Below are positions 17,254 to 24,563 of a DNA stretch of 38,466 bases, piece by piece. The notes below the pieces were generated by a model that was not told the origin of the DNA, did no database searches, and saw only the letters and a list, made by a program, of their open reading frames with translations. A program made the position numbers and the translations under genes. Every line of letters starts with the position of its first letter. Position 1 is the stretch's first letter. Source of the stretch: Paracoccaceae bacterium (lineage in GTDB: Bacteria; Pseudomonadota; Alphaproteobacteria; Rhodobacterales; Rhodobacteraceae); assembly GCA_026707935.1 (NCBI GenBank), contig JAPOVX010000161.1, positions 1 through 38,466 of the forward strand, given 5' to 3'.

Positions 17254-18497
17254 TAGGTATATCTCCAGATTTCACCTTCACTCGACACCCGCCCCTGGAC
17301 TTCCCGTGTCGCACCGCCATCCTGGATCCTGAGAGTGAAGTCGTGCGCGCGAATGTTCAGACGTTTGGCATAAAGCTTGACTTCGACATGGTAGCGCCCG
17401 CTCCCTGCACGGGAGTAAAAGATGTTCTCGACGGGGTCCGAGGTGGCTGAACCCGCATTGACGTTTGCATCCACGTCGAGCTCGCCCGTGCACGAACTGT
17501 TGTTTTCAGTCTTGTTTCTCCAGTAGATTCTTGACCCGTACGGACAGGTTACGGCCAGGTCAATGTCCGAACGGTTGTTCCATACGAGCGTGAACGAAAG
17601 CTCGCCCTGCTGCGCATTCTCACGCTCGAGGCGCCGATCGATTTCATCGGGGGGAGGCGCTTCGACGACTTCCTGGGAAGGTTCGGGCACAACAGGCTGC
17701 GCCTGACACTGGCCTTCGAGCGTGGCCAAGTCGAGTTCCAGGCGGGCAATTTCGCCTTCCAGTTGATCTTGCCGGGCCGCCGCCCCACGGTCGACCTCGG
17801 CAATGGCCGCGGGACATAGATGCAGCGTACCGCCGAACGGCAGCCGAACTCCACACGGCAGAACCAGAAGCCAGAGCAGGTAGGCAATCGCGATACCCAG
17901 GACCAGCCAGCCAAGCCACCAGAACACCCACCACGGAAATGCGGTCCGCACGGCAGGTACGGCCACTGGCGGGGCTACGGGTGGCGCGGGCGGCGCGGCA
18001 CGAGGTTGACGCGGAACCATGGTGCTGAGGACGCTGACGGCCTTTGGCTGGTCGGCTTTTCGGTGCGACCAGTTGGTGAGAACCAGTTGAAACGGACACC
18101 CGTCCGGCGAATCGACGCGCCTTACGTAAACGCTGGCCTCGTCCGGAACCTCGAGGATGTTGGAGAGCGCGGCCGAGAGCCGCAGGTTGTCGGAATCGCC
18201 CCGAGCGGACATGCGGCCGGCGAGTTCCTCGATATCGGATTTAAGGCGGCCGAGCTCGGCTCGGGCGGCATCCTGGTCGGATTCGTCCAGGTCAACCAGC
18301 TTTGTCGCAGAACCATCTGAATACCAGTCTGTCCAGCGGCCGTCCTGCGAGGTCACCGGCTCCGCCAACAGGTCGGCGTGCCGTTCCGAGAGCTTCTCGA
18401 GCAGAATGCCTTTCAGGAGGTCATAGGAACGCTGACCAGGATTCCCGAGAGGCTCAAGCCCATCGGTGGCCGTTGACGCAATTTTCATGTTTGCCAT
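17244..18497 (-). CDS. SrfA-like membrane anchor with C-terminal DUF2135-type domain (copy A)
   Basis: The protein is 417 aa from ATG 18497; a GTG at 18500 and an ATG at 18488 are alternatives. Residues 1-160 form a cytoplasmic module with TDWYS (56-60) and QLVLTNWS (137-144). From memory this pattern (WYs ... VLtxWG) matches the N-terminal domain of enterobacterial SrfA. A Pro/Ala-rich linker (163-185), a Trp-rich transmembrane helix (~189-214) and a short coiled coil (~238-264) follow. The outer domain (~298-417) reads LVWNNRSDIDLAV, RIYWRN, TGELDVDANVN, VENIFY, GRYHVEVKLY, the hallmark pattern of DUF2135/YfaP-like beta domains. It lies 17 bp downstream of the protease gene on the same strand. 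Residues 1-272 are encoded by DNA identical to the gene at 21199-22467; only the outer domain differs. The SrfA link needs a profile search. Confidence 0.75.
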   Translation of the reverse strand: MANMKIASTATDGLEPLGNPGQRSYDLLKGILLEKLSERHADLLAEPVTSQDGRWTDWYSDGSATKLVDLDESDQDAARAELGRLKSDIEELAGRMSARGDSDNLRLSAALSNILEVPDEASVYVRRVDSPDGCPFQLVLTNWSHRKADQPKAVSVLSTMVPRQPRAAPPAPPVAPPVAVPAVRTAFPWWVFWWLGWLVLGIAIAYLLWLLVLPCGVRLPFGGTLHLCPAAIAEVDRGAAARQDQLEGEIARLELDLATLEGQCQAQPVVPEPSQEVVEAPPPDEIDRRLERENAQQGELSFTLVWNNRSDIDLAVTCPYGSRIYWRNKTENNSSCTGELDVDANVNAGSATSDPVENIFYSRAGSGRYHVEVKLYAKRLNIRAHDFTLRIQDGGATREVQGRVSSEGEIWRYTYER

Positions 18498-18514
18498 CAC
18501 TTGACCCGGGGCTA

Positions 18515-20368
18515 CTATTCTGTCTGGTCGGTTTCTTCAGGTGTCTGGGTGACCAGGGTCGGACCGCGCGGGAGCGCCATTGCGACGCAATCGCTTGTAT
18601 CTTCCGAAACCTCGTACCCGTTCGTCCTGAGGAACCGGATCAGGTCGCCGGACACGATCGAGAAATTCAGGAAACGCTCGTCCGAAGTTCGTCCAAAGGT
18701 GTTGACCCCGACGACCCGGCCGCATGCATCCACGAGTGGTCCTCCCGAGTTGCCCGGAGAAATCCTGGCCGTGTGAATGAGAACATTTGCCAGTCCGGCG
18801 AAATTCTGCTCCGTATTCACGATGCCCTGGGAGACGCTCATTTCGGGAATTGCCGTGGCGTCGCCCGAGATCAGTGCCTGGTAGGCGGGATCGGTCTCGA
18901 TAATCGCGCCCGGATACCCCGATGTGACGACTCTTTGAAGCTTCATGGTCGTGTTGGCGTTTCGAACCATAAAGAACGGCCGGTTTACGCCGTGCACCCT
19001 GAGGAGAGCGAAGTCGGCGCCCGTCAATTCGAAGGGCCCTGCAGACGCCAGAACTTCAGCGGGGTGCAGGCGCCCGAGCGATCGACTCGTGACAAGAATT
19101 CTCGACGCATTCTCGATGACGTGGTGGTTCGTGACGATCAGGTCTGGCCCAACGAAAAACCCGCTTCCGTTTGCCGAGCCATCGACCATGTGCGCAAGTA
19201 CGAGCACGGTTTGCTGCTCGAGGTGATTGAGGAGATCGGTTTGTGCAACGGTTATCGCACCATCTTCTCCTGGTACGCTCTGTTCGACTGCGACACGTTC
19301 CGGCCCGATCGGCAGGAGTGATTCTCCCTGGACTGCGACCGGTACGTCCGGATTCTGGATCTCACCCTCCGCGATGACGGGCGGCATGGATCCGTCGGGA
19401 AGGTTCCCGTCTTCCAGCACGAGCTGGCCTTCATCCGTACAGGTGGCTCCGGCAATCGCTGCCTCGAGCGCTGCCGCACGTTCCTCAAGAGTACGGTTAA
19501 CTTCTTCTGCGATTTCCGCAGTCCGGTTATCGTCGATCATAGATTGAGGCGGTGGCGGCGGATAAATCAGGTTGCCGGGGGAGAGCAGCCAGGCGAGTGC
19601 CGCGCCGGCAATCAGCAGGAGCAGGACGAGTGGAATCCAGTGAACCCAACCTCTCCTCCGCGACTCGGGCGCCTCGATGACCGGCGCGACCGGATTTCCG
19701 GCAAGTGCGCCCGCGGCTTGGCCCGGAACGGGACCTCCCGAGACCTGGTCTTCTGCAATTGCCGCGGAGGCGGAGGCATTCGAGCTTTCCCCGTCGACCG
19801 GTTCGACCGGAACGGTCGCCGCTGGCGCAAGGCTCGCGCGCTCCATCATCTCCGAGGATGTCAGCGGCGGTGCCGCCTGCATGGGAAGGAACCGTCCGAG
19901 CGTATGCGCAAAGTGCCGGTCCCTGCGAGATCTCGATTGTGAGGCGCCCGGCGGAACTGTCCCCCAATTGACCAGGACCGGGTTGCCATCCACGACCCAG
20001 ATATCATCGTTTGAGCCGACATGGAGCGCTGCGCCTACAAGCGTTCCGTAGTCAGGATCATTAATCAGGGAGCTGAGCGCAAGGAGTCTCTCTGTCAGGA
20101 GGGATTCTGCGTGATTTCGTTGCTCTTCGCCGAGAGCCGCCAGCCTCTTGCCGTCCCCTTGCCATGGGACATACCAGGACACTGTTGGAGGCGTTTCGTC
20201 GTTGCCACGGCTGAGAACCGGTTCCGCCAGCACTGTCGCGGCCTCTTCTGAAACGCGTGTTGCGACCAATTCCCTGAGGGCCACGTAGCTCTCAAGCGCA
20301 CTGCGCCCGGCGACCTCGATTATTCCGTCCCGATCCAGCGTCGTCTTGGTCAGAAAATTCTCGGCCAT
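18515..20368 (-). CDS. SrfA-like membrane-anchored trypsin-like serine protease (copy A)
   Basis: The protein is 617 aa, starting at ATG 20368 with GGAG ~10 nt upstream. The N-terminal ~140 residues have the same module as the adjacent SrfA-like proteins, with VSWYVPW (63-69) and PVLVNWGTVPP (130-140). A Pro/Ala/Ser-rich linker (~165-235), a transmembrane helix (~243-263), a Pro-rich stretch and a short helix follow. The outer domain (~385-590) is a trypsin/HtrA-like protease with a complete triad: His 416 in TNHHV, Asp 452 in GADFALL and Ser 541 in GNSGGPL. No PDZ domain is visible. The protease should act on the periplasmic side. It is nearly identical to the gene at 22485-24338; the differences are confined to the first ~75 residues. 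The pairing with SrfB/SrfC suggests a regulated protease. Confidence 0.85.
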   Translation of the reverse strand: MAENFLTKTTLDRDGIIEVAGRSALESYVALRELVATRVSEEAATVLAEPVLSRGNDETPPTVSWYVPWQGDGKRLAALGEEQRNHAESLLTERLLALSSLINDPDYGTLVGAALHVGSNDDIWVVDGNPVLVNWGTVPPGASQSRSRRDRHFAHTLGRFLPMQAAPPLTSSEMMERASLAPAATVPVEPVDGESSNASASAAIAEDQVSGGPVPGQAAGALAGNPVAPVIEAPESRRRGWVHWIPLVLLLLIAGAALAWLLSPGNLIYPPPPPQSMIDDNRTAEIAEEVNRTLEERAAALEAAIAGATCTDEGQLVLEDGNLPDGSMPPVIAEGEIQNPDVPVAVQGESLLPIGPERVAVEQSVPGEDGAITVAQTDLLNHLEQQTVLVLAHMVDGSANGSGFFVGPDLIVTNHHVIENASRILVTSRSLGRLHPAEVLASAGPFELTGADFALLRVHGVNRPFFMVRNANTTMKLQRVVTSGYPGAIIETDPAYQALISGDATAIPEMSVSQGIVNTEQNFAGLANVLIHTARISPGNSGGPLVDACGRVVGVNTFGRTSDERFLNFSIVSGDLIRFLRTNGYEVSEDTSDCVAMALPRGPTLVTQTPEETDQTE

Positions 20369-20401
20369 CTCGCCAATCTCCTATTGTTTCCGGAACCGGG
20401 T

Positions 20402-20456
20402 AGCGAGCGACCACGCGTATTCAGATTGAGAACAATGGAAACGTTCGCCGCTCGCT
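20402..20456. other. Inverted repeat upstream of protease copy A
   Basis: AGCGAGCG (20402-20409) and CGCTCGCT (20449-20456) are perfect inverted repeats separated by 39 bp, 34-88 bp upstream of the protease start. The equivalent site in copy B is also paired, with the outer A-T changed to G-C on both arms. It could be an operator, a leader structure or the end of the upstream transcript. Confidence 0.4.
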
Positions 20457-20593
20457 CCGCTGGCGGGTAGCGAGAACATTTGAACGACGGTTCACAAAAC
20501 GCAATGACGGAGCAGAGCGTATCGTCGCATCGAAGAGACCATCCTCTCGTGTGCCGGTTCTTCCGGGTAACCTGGATCATCTGTACGAAACCG

Positions 20594-20796
20594 TTAACGA
20601 GCCCGGATCCTGACAGAACTCGAAGAACCATCATAACTGCTGGTACTTAAACATGACGCTGTTCCGTCTGGCTCAAGGTGACAGGTCATGACACGTCTGT
20701 ACACATACAACTGGTCCGAACAGTTGACATCGAAATCGTCCCTTATCTCCGTTTGACAGGCAGAATTGAATCGTGCGGTGGTTCCAGCCGCGCACG
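20594..20796 (-). pseudogene. C-terminal remnant of a paralogue of the small Cys/Trp-domain protein
   Basis: Read on the minus strand, this stretch encodes RTCAAGTTARFNSACQTEIRD, then VNCSDQLYVYRRVMTCHLEPDGTASC and ends SSVRIRAR-stop. It aligns residue for residue with the C-terminus of the 235-aa protein at 24564 (KTCRSGTTARFNAAGQLEIRD, CSDRSYIYQRVMTC, SHVRIRAR). Homology ends abruptly near 20796; the upstream codons in this frame are unrelated, and the N-terminal membrane segment and coiled coil are missing. The fragment sits at the position equivalent to the intact gene in copy B, so it is the truncated partner of that gene after duplication. Confidence 0.8.
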
Positions 20797-21198
20797 TCCT
20801 CGACTCCGATCTGGCACGCCGAGTTGCCGATGTCGTCGAAAAAGCGGTGGATTTCGGGCCGGTACTCCTTACGCGTGTTCTCGGCCAGATTGGTCATCGT
20901 CATTTGGTCCTCCGTATGCTCCAGGGCCGCCGAATTCATCAGATTTGTATTCATGGTCACGGTGATCTCCATTCTCGCGATAGTGCGCATCCGGGACATC
21001 CGGACGTGGGCTACCAACAAGGACAGGATATCGCCCTCACAGGGAGGAAACGGAAAACCACCACGCCTTTCACCGCCGATTCATGCGTAAGGGCCAATCG
21101 CAGCCCGTATAGCCGGGAACAGGTCGACAAACAAACGCACAACCTTCCCGGCACGGAACTGCTGCGGAGCAACTTCGTTCAAATGTACAAAGTCGAGC
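20797..21198. other. Junction region between the two duplicated units
   Basis: This 400-bp stretch separates the truncated remnant from the end of the second SrfA-like gene. The only item of note is a short minus-strand frame (about 20800-20960) containing NLAENTRKEYRPEIHRFF and QIGVEDVRGW. These resemble the core-binding (SAM-like) N-terminus of tyrosine recombinases (xENTxxxYxxDxxRF ... xVxxW). The frame runs into the remnant in a different phase, so it cannot be an intact gene. The resemblance is short and could be chance. The rest shows nothing recognisable. Confidence 0.35.
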
Positions 21199-22467
21199 TT
21201 ATCTCTTGCTCATTTTGAAACGGCCCTGCGTGTGCGCAGTATAGTCCGGTGCCACTATGTCGCAATCCGCTGATCCACGACCGTCCTCGATACAGGTCAT
21301 AGCGCGGCGATAATAGCCTCCACCTCCGTCACAGCGGATTTTCCCTGAACTACTTATGACAAGTTGGCCGTCGGAATCAAACATTGCAGTTGCTCCGCTC
21401 TTACATTGCTCTCTTTCTCTTCCGAGTCCTCCGTCTCTCCAGAACCGCAAATCGCCATTTCCGTTTTCGTCAAAACACATGGTCCAATCGTCGAAATTGA
21501 TAACCTCTCCATTGATGGTTCGGATATTACGTGTCGGTTCGAGGATCCAACAGCCATCAAGCATACGAAGGTCCTGCGCTGCCCACCTGCGCGCATCGAG
21601 ACCTTGAATCTCGGGTTCATCGGGAGGTGTTTCGACGATTTCCCGTGGAGGTTCGGGCACAACAGGCTGCGCCTGACACTGGCCTTCGAGCGTGGCCAAG
21701 TCGAGTTCCAGGCGGGCAATTTCGCCTTCCAGTTGATCTTGCCGGGCCGCCGCCCCACGGTCGACCTCGGCAATGGCCGCGGGACATAGATGCAGCGTAC
21801 CGCCGAACGGCAGCCGAACTCCACACGGCAGAACCAGAAGCCAGAGCAGGTAGGCAATCGCGATACCCAGGACCAGCCAGCCAAGCCACCAGAACACCCA
21901 CCACGGAAATGCGGTCCGCACGGCAGGTACGGCCACTGGCGGGGCTACGGGTGGCGCGGGCGGCGCGGCACGAGGTTGACGCGGAACCATGGTGCTGAGG
22001 ACGCTGACGGCCTTTGGCTGGTCGGCTTTTCGGTGCGACCAGTTGGTGAGAACCAGTTGAAACGGACACCCGTCCGGCGAATCGACGCGCCTTACGTAAA
22101 CGCTGGCCTCGTCCGGAACCTCGAGGATGTTGGAGAGCGCGGCCGAGAGCCGCAGGTTGTCGGAATCGCCCCGAGCGGACATGCGGCCGGCGAGTTCCTC
22201 GATATCGGATTTAAGGCGGCCGAGCTCGGCTCGGGCGGCATCCTGGTCGGATTCGTCCAGGTCAACCAGCTTTGTCGCAGAACCATCTGAATACCAGTCT
22301 GTCCAGCGGCCGTCCTGCGAGGTCACCGGCTCCGCCAACAGGTCGGCGTGCCGTTCCGAGAGCTTCTCGAGCAGAATGCCTTTCAGGAGGTCATAGGAAC
22401 GCTGACCAGGATTCCCGAGAGGCTCAAGCCCATCGGTGGCCGTTGACGCAATTTTCATGTTTGCCAT
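21199..22467 (-). CDS. SrfA-like membrane anchor with C-terminal Cys/Trp-rich domain (copy B)
   Basis: The protein is 422 aa from ATG 22467. Residues 1-272 are identical to the copy A protein (WYS module, Pro/Ala linker, Trp-rich transmembrane helix at ~189-214, short coiled coil). The outer domain (~285-422) is different: RRWAAQDLRMLDGCWIL, WTMCFDENGNG, CKSGATAMFDSDGQLVIS, RRAMTCIEDGRGSADC. It closely parallels the C-terminal half of the 235-aa protein at 24564. The conserved GCW, MCFD and paired Cys suggest a disulfide-stabilised beta domain outside the inner membrane. From memory this layout, with a GCW...CFD C-terminal domain, is also the one seen in SrfA itself, so this gene may be the closest srfA orthologue here. 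It follows its protease gene by 17 bp. Confidence 0.75.
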   Translation of the reverse strand: MANMKIASTATDGLEPLGNPGQRSYDLLKGILLEKLSERHADLLAEPVTSQDGRWTDWYSDGSATKLVDLDESDQDAARAELGRLKSDIEELAGRMSARGDSDNLRLSAALSNILEVPDEASVYVRRVDSPDGCPFQLVLTNWSHRKADQPKAVSVLSTMVPRQPRAAPPAPPVAPPVAVPAVRTAFPWWVFWWLGWLVLGIAIAYLLWLLVLPCGVRLPFGGTLHLCPAAIAEVDRGAAARQDQLEGEIARLELDLATLEGQCQAQPVVPEPPREIVETPPDEPEIQGLDARRWAAQDLRMLDGCWILEPTRNIRTINGEVINFDDWTMCFDENGNGDLRFWRDGGLGREREQCKSGATAMFDSDGQLVISSSGKIRCDGGGGYYRRAMTCIEDGRGSADCDIVAPDYTAHTQGRFKMSKR

Positions 22468-22484
22468 CACTTGACCCGGGGCTA

Positions 22485-24338
22485 CTATTCTGTCTGGTCG
22501 GTTTCTTCAGGTGTCTGGGTGACCAGGGTCGGACCGCGCGGGAGCGCCATTGCGACGCAATCGCTTGTATCTTCCGAAACCTCGTACCCGTTCGTCCTGA
22601 GGAACCGGATCAGGTCGCCGGACACGATCGAGAAATTCAGGAAACGCTCGTCCGAAGTTCGTCCAAAGGTGTTGACCCCGACGACCCGGCCGCATGCATC
22701 CACGAGTGGTCCTCCCGAGTTGCCCGGAGAAATCCTGGCCGTGTGAATGAGAACATTTGCCAGTCCGGCGAAATTCTGCTCCGTATTCACGATGCCCTGG
22801 GAGACGCTCATTTCGGGAATTGCCGTGGCGTCGCCCGAGATCAGTGCCTGGTAGGCGGGATCGGTCTCGATAATCGCGCCCGGATACCCCGATGTGACGA
22901 CTCTTTGAAGCTTCATGGTCGTGTTGGCGTTTCGAACCATAAAGAACGGCCGGTTTACGCCGTGCACCCTGAGGAGAGCGAAGTCGGCGCCCGTCAATTC
23001 GAAGGGCCCTGCAGACGCCAGAACTTCAGCGGGGTGCAGGCGCCCGAGCGATCGACTCGTGACAAGAATTCTCGACGCATTCTCGATGACGTGGTGGTTC
23101 GTGACGATCAGGTCTGGCCCAACGAAAAACCCGCTTCCGTTTGCCGAGCCATCGACCATGTGCGCAAGTACGAGCACGGTTTGCTGCTCGAGGTGATTGA
23201 GGAGATCGGTTTGTGCAACGGTTATCGCACCATCTTCTCCTGGTACGCTCTGTTCGACTGCGACACGTTCCGGCCCGATCGGCAGGAGTGATTCTCCCTG
23301 GACTGCGACCGGTACGTCCGGATTCTGGATCTCACCCTCCGCGATGACGGGCGGCATGGATCCGTCGGGAAGGTTCCCGTCTTCCAGCACGAGCTGGCCT
23401 TCATCCGTACAGGTGGCTCCGGCAATCGCTGCCTCGAGCGCTGCCGCACGTTCCTCAAGAGTACGGTTAACTTCTTCTGCGATTTCCGCAGTCCGGTTAT
23501 CGTCGATCATAGATTGAGGCGGTGGCGGCGGATAAATCAGGTTGCCGGGGGAGAGCAGCCAGGCGAGTGCCGCGCCGGCAATCAGCAGGAGCAGGACGAG
23601 TGGAATCCAGTGAACCCAACCTCTCCTCCGCGACTCGGGCGCCTCGATGACCGGCGCGACCGGATTTCCGGCAAGTGCGCCCGCGGCTTGGCCCGGAACG
23701 GGACCTCCCGAGACCTGGTCTTCTGCAATTGCCGCGGAGGCGGAGGCATTCGAGCTTTCCCCGTCGACCGGTTCGACCGGAACGGTCGCCGCTGGCGCAA
23801 GGCTCGCGCGCTCCATCATCTCCGAGGATGTCAGCGGCGGTGCCGCCTGCATGGGAAGGAACCGTCCGAGCGTATGCGCAAAGTGCCGGTCCCTGCGAGA
23901 TCTCGATTGTGAGGCGCCCGGCGGAACTGTCCCCCAATTGACCAGGACCGGGTTGCCATCCACGACCCAGATATCATCGTTTGAGCCGACATGGAGCGCT
24001 GCGCCTACAAGCGTTCCGTAGTCAGGATCATTAATCAGGGAGCTGAGCGCAAGGAGTCTCTCTGTCAGGAGGGATTCTGCGTGATTTCGTTGCTCTTCGC
24101 CGAGAGCCGCCAGCCTCTTGCCTTCCCCCTGCCAAGGGACGTACCAGGATACTGTTGGAGGCGTTTCATCGTTGCCACGGCTGAGAACCGGTTCCGCCAG
24201 CACTGTCGCGGCTTCTTCCGAAACGCGCGTTGCGACCAATTCCCTGAGGGCCGCATAGCTCTCAAGCGCACTGCGCCCGGAGACCTCGACAATTGCCTCC
24301 CGATCCAGCGTCGTCTTGGTCAGAAAATTCTCGGCCAT
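22485..24338 (-). CDS. SrfA-like membrane-anchored trypsin-like serine protease (copy B)
   Basis: The protein is 617 aa, starting at ATG 24338. Architecture is as in copy A: N-terminal module with WYVPW and PVLVNWG, Pro/Ala linker, transmembrane helix (~243-263) and trypsin-like domain with His 416, Asp 452 and Ser 541. It differs from copy A at only six positions that I can see, all within the first ~75 residues (D13E, G14A, I16V, A20S, V29A, D72E). The remainder is identical at the DNA level. Keeping two intact triads argues against decay of either copy. It is followed by the SrfA-like gene with a different outer domain and preceded, 225 bp upstream, by the 235-aa gene. Confidence 0.85.
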   Translation of the reverse strand: MAENFLTKTTLDREAIVEVSGRSALESYAALRELVATRVSEEAATVLAEPVLSRGNDETPPTVSWYVPWQGEGKRLAALGEEQRNHAESLLTERLLALSSLINDPDYGTLVGAALHVGSNDDIWVVDGNPVLVNWGTVPPGASQSRSRRDRHFAHTLGRFLPMQAAPPLTSSEMMERASLAPAATVPVEPVDGESSNASASAAIAEDQVSGGPVPGQAAGALAGNPVAPVIEAPESRRRGWVHWIPLVLLLLIAGAALAWLLSPGNLIYPPPPPQSMIDDNRTAEIAEEVNRTLEERAAALEAAIAGATCTDEGQLVLEDGNLPDGSMPPVIAEGEIQNPDVPVAVQGESLLPIGPERVAVEQSVPGEDGAITVAQTDLLNHLEQQTVLVLAHMVDGSANGSGFFVGPDLIVTNHHVIENASRILVTSRSLGRLHPAEVLASAGPFELTGADFALLRVHGVNRPFFMVRNANTTMKLQRVVTSGYPGAIIETDPAYQALISGDATAIPEMSVSQGIVNTEQNFAGLANVLIHTARISPGNSGGPLVDACGRVVGVNTFGRTSDERFLNFSIVSGDLIRFLRTNGYEVSEDTSDCVAMALPRGPTLVTQTPEETDQTE

Positions 24339-24371
24339 TTCGCCATTCTCCTATCGTCGCCGGAACCGAGT

Positions 24372-24426
24372 GGCGAGCGACCACGCGTATTTAGATTGAG
24401 AACGATGGAAGCGTTCGTCGTTCGCC
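24372..24426. other. Inverted repeat upstream of protease copy B
   Basis: GGCGAGCG (24372-24379) and CGTTCGCC (24419-24426) are the counterparts of the copy A arms. The outer pair is covariant with copy A (A-T there, G-C here) and one inner pair becomes G-T. Spacing to the protease start is the same as in copy A. Confidence 0.4.
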
Positions 24427-24563
24427 CCACAGGTGGGTAGCCAGACCAATCGAACTACGGTTCACAAAACGCAAATACAGAGCAGAGCGTATCGTCGCAT
24501 CGAAGAGACCATTCTCTCTTGCGCCAGTTATTTCGGGTAACCTGGGTCATCTGTACGAAACCG

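Larger units (their letters stand above)
17680..20796. repeat. Direct duplication, copy A (offset 3970 bp)
   Basis: This segment repeats at 21650-24768 in the same orientation. From about 17680 to 20152 the two copies look identical at every base I compared (about 2.47 kb, spanning most of the protease gene and two thirds of the SrfA-like gene). From 20153 to about 20796 they are homologous but diverged by roughly 10-20%, with the same spacing until a 3-nt indel near 20650. Below 17680 the sequences become unrelated after a few degenerate codons, so the two SrfA-like genes have different 3' ends. Confidence 0.9.

Noticed and set aside
18302-19321. Plus-strand 339-codon frame, repeated identically at 22272-23291
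   Set aside because: It is conserved only because the underlying DNA is duplicated; the real coding strand carries the protease with a full catalytic triad.
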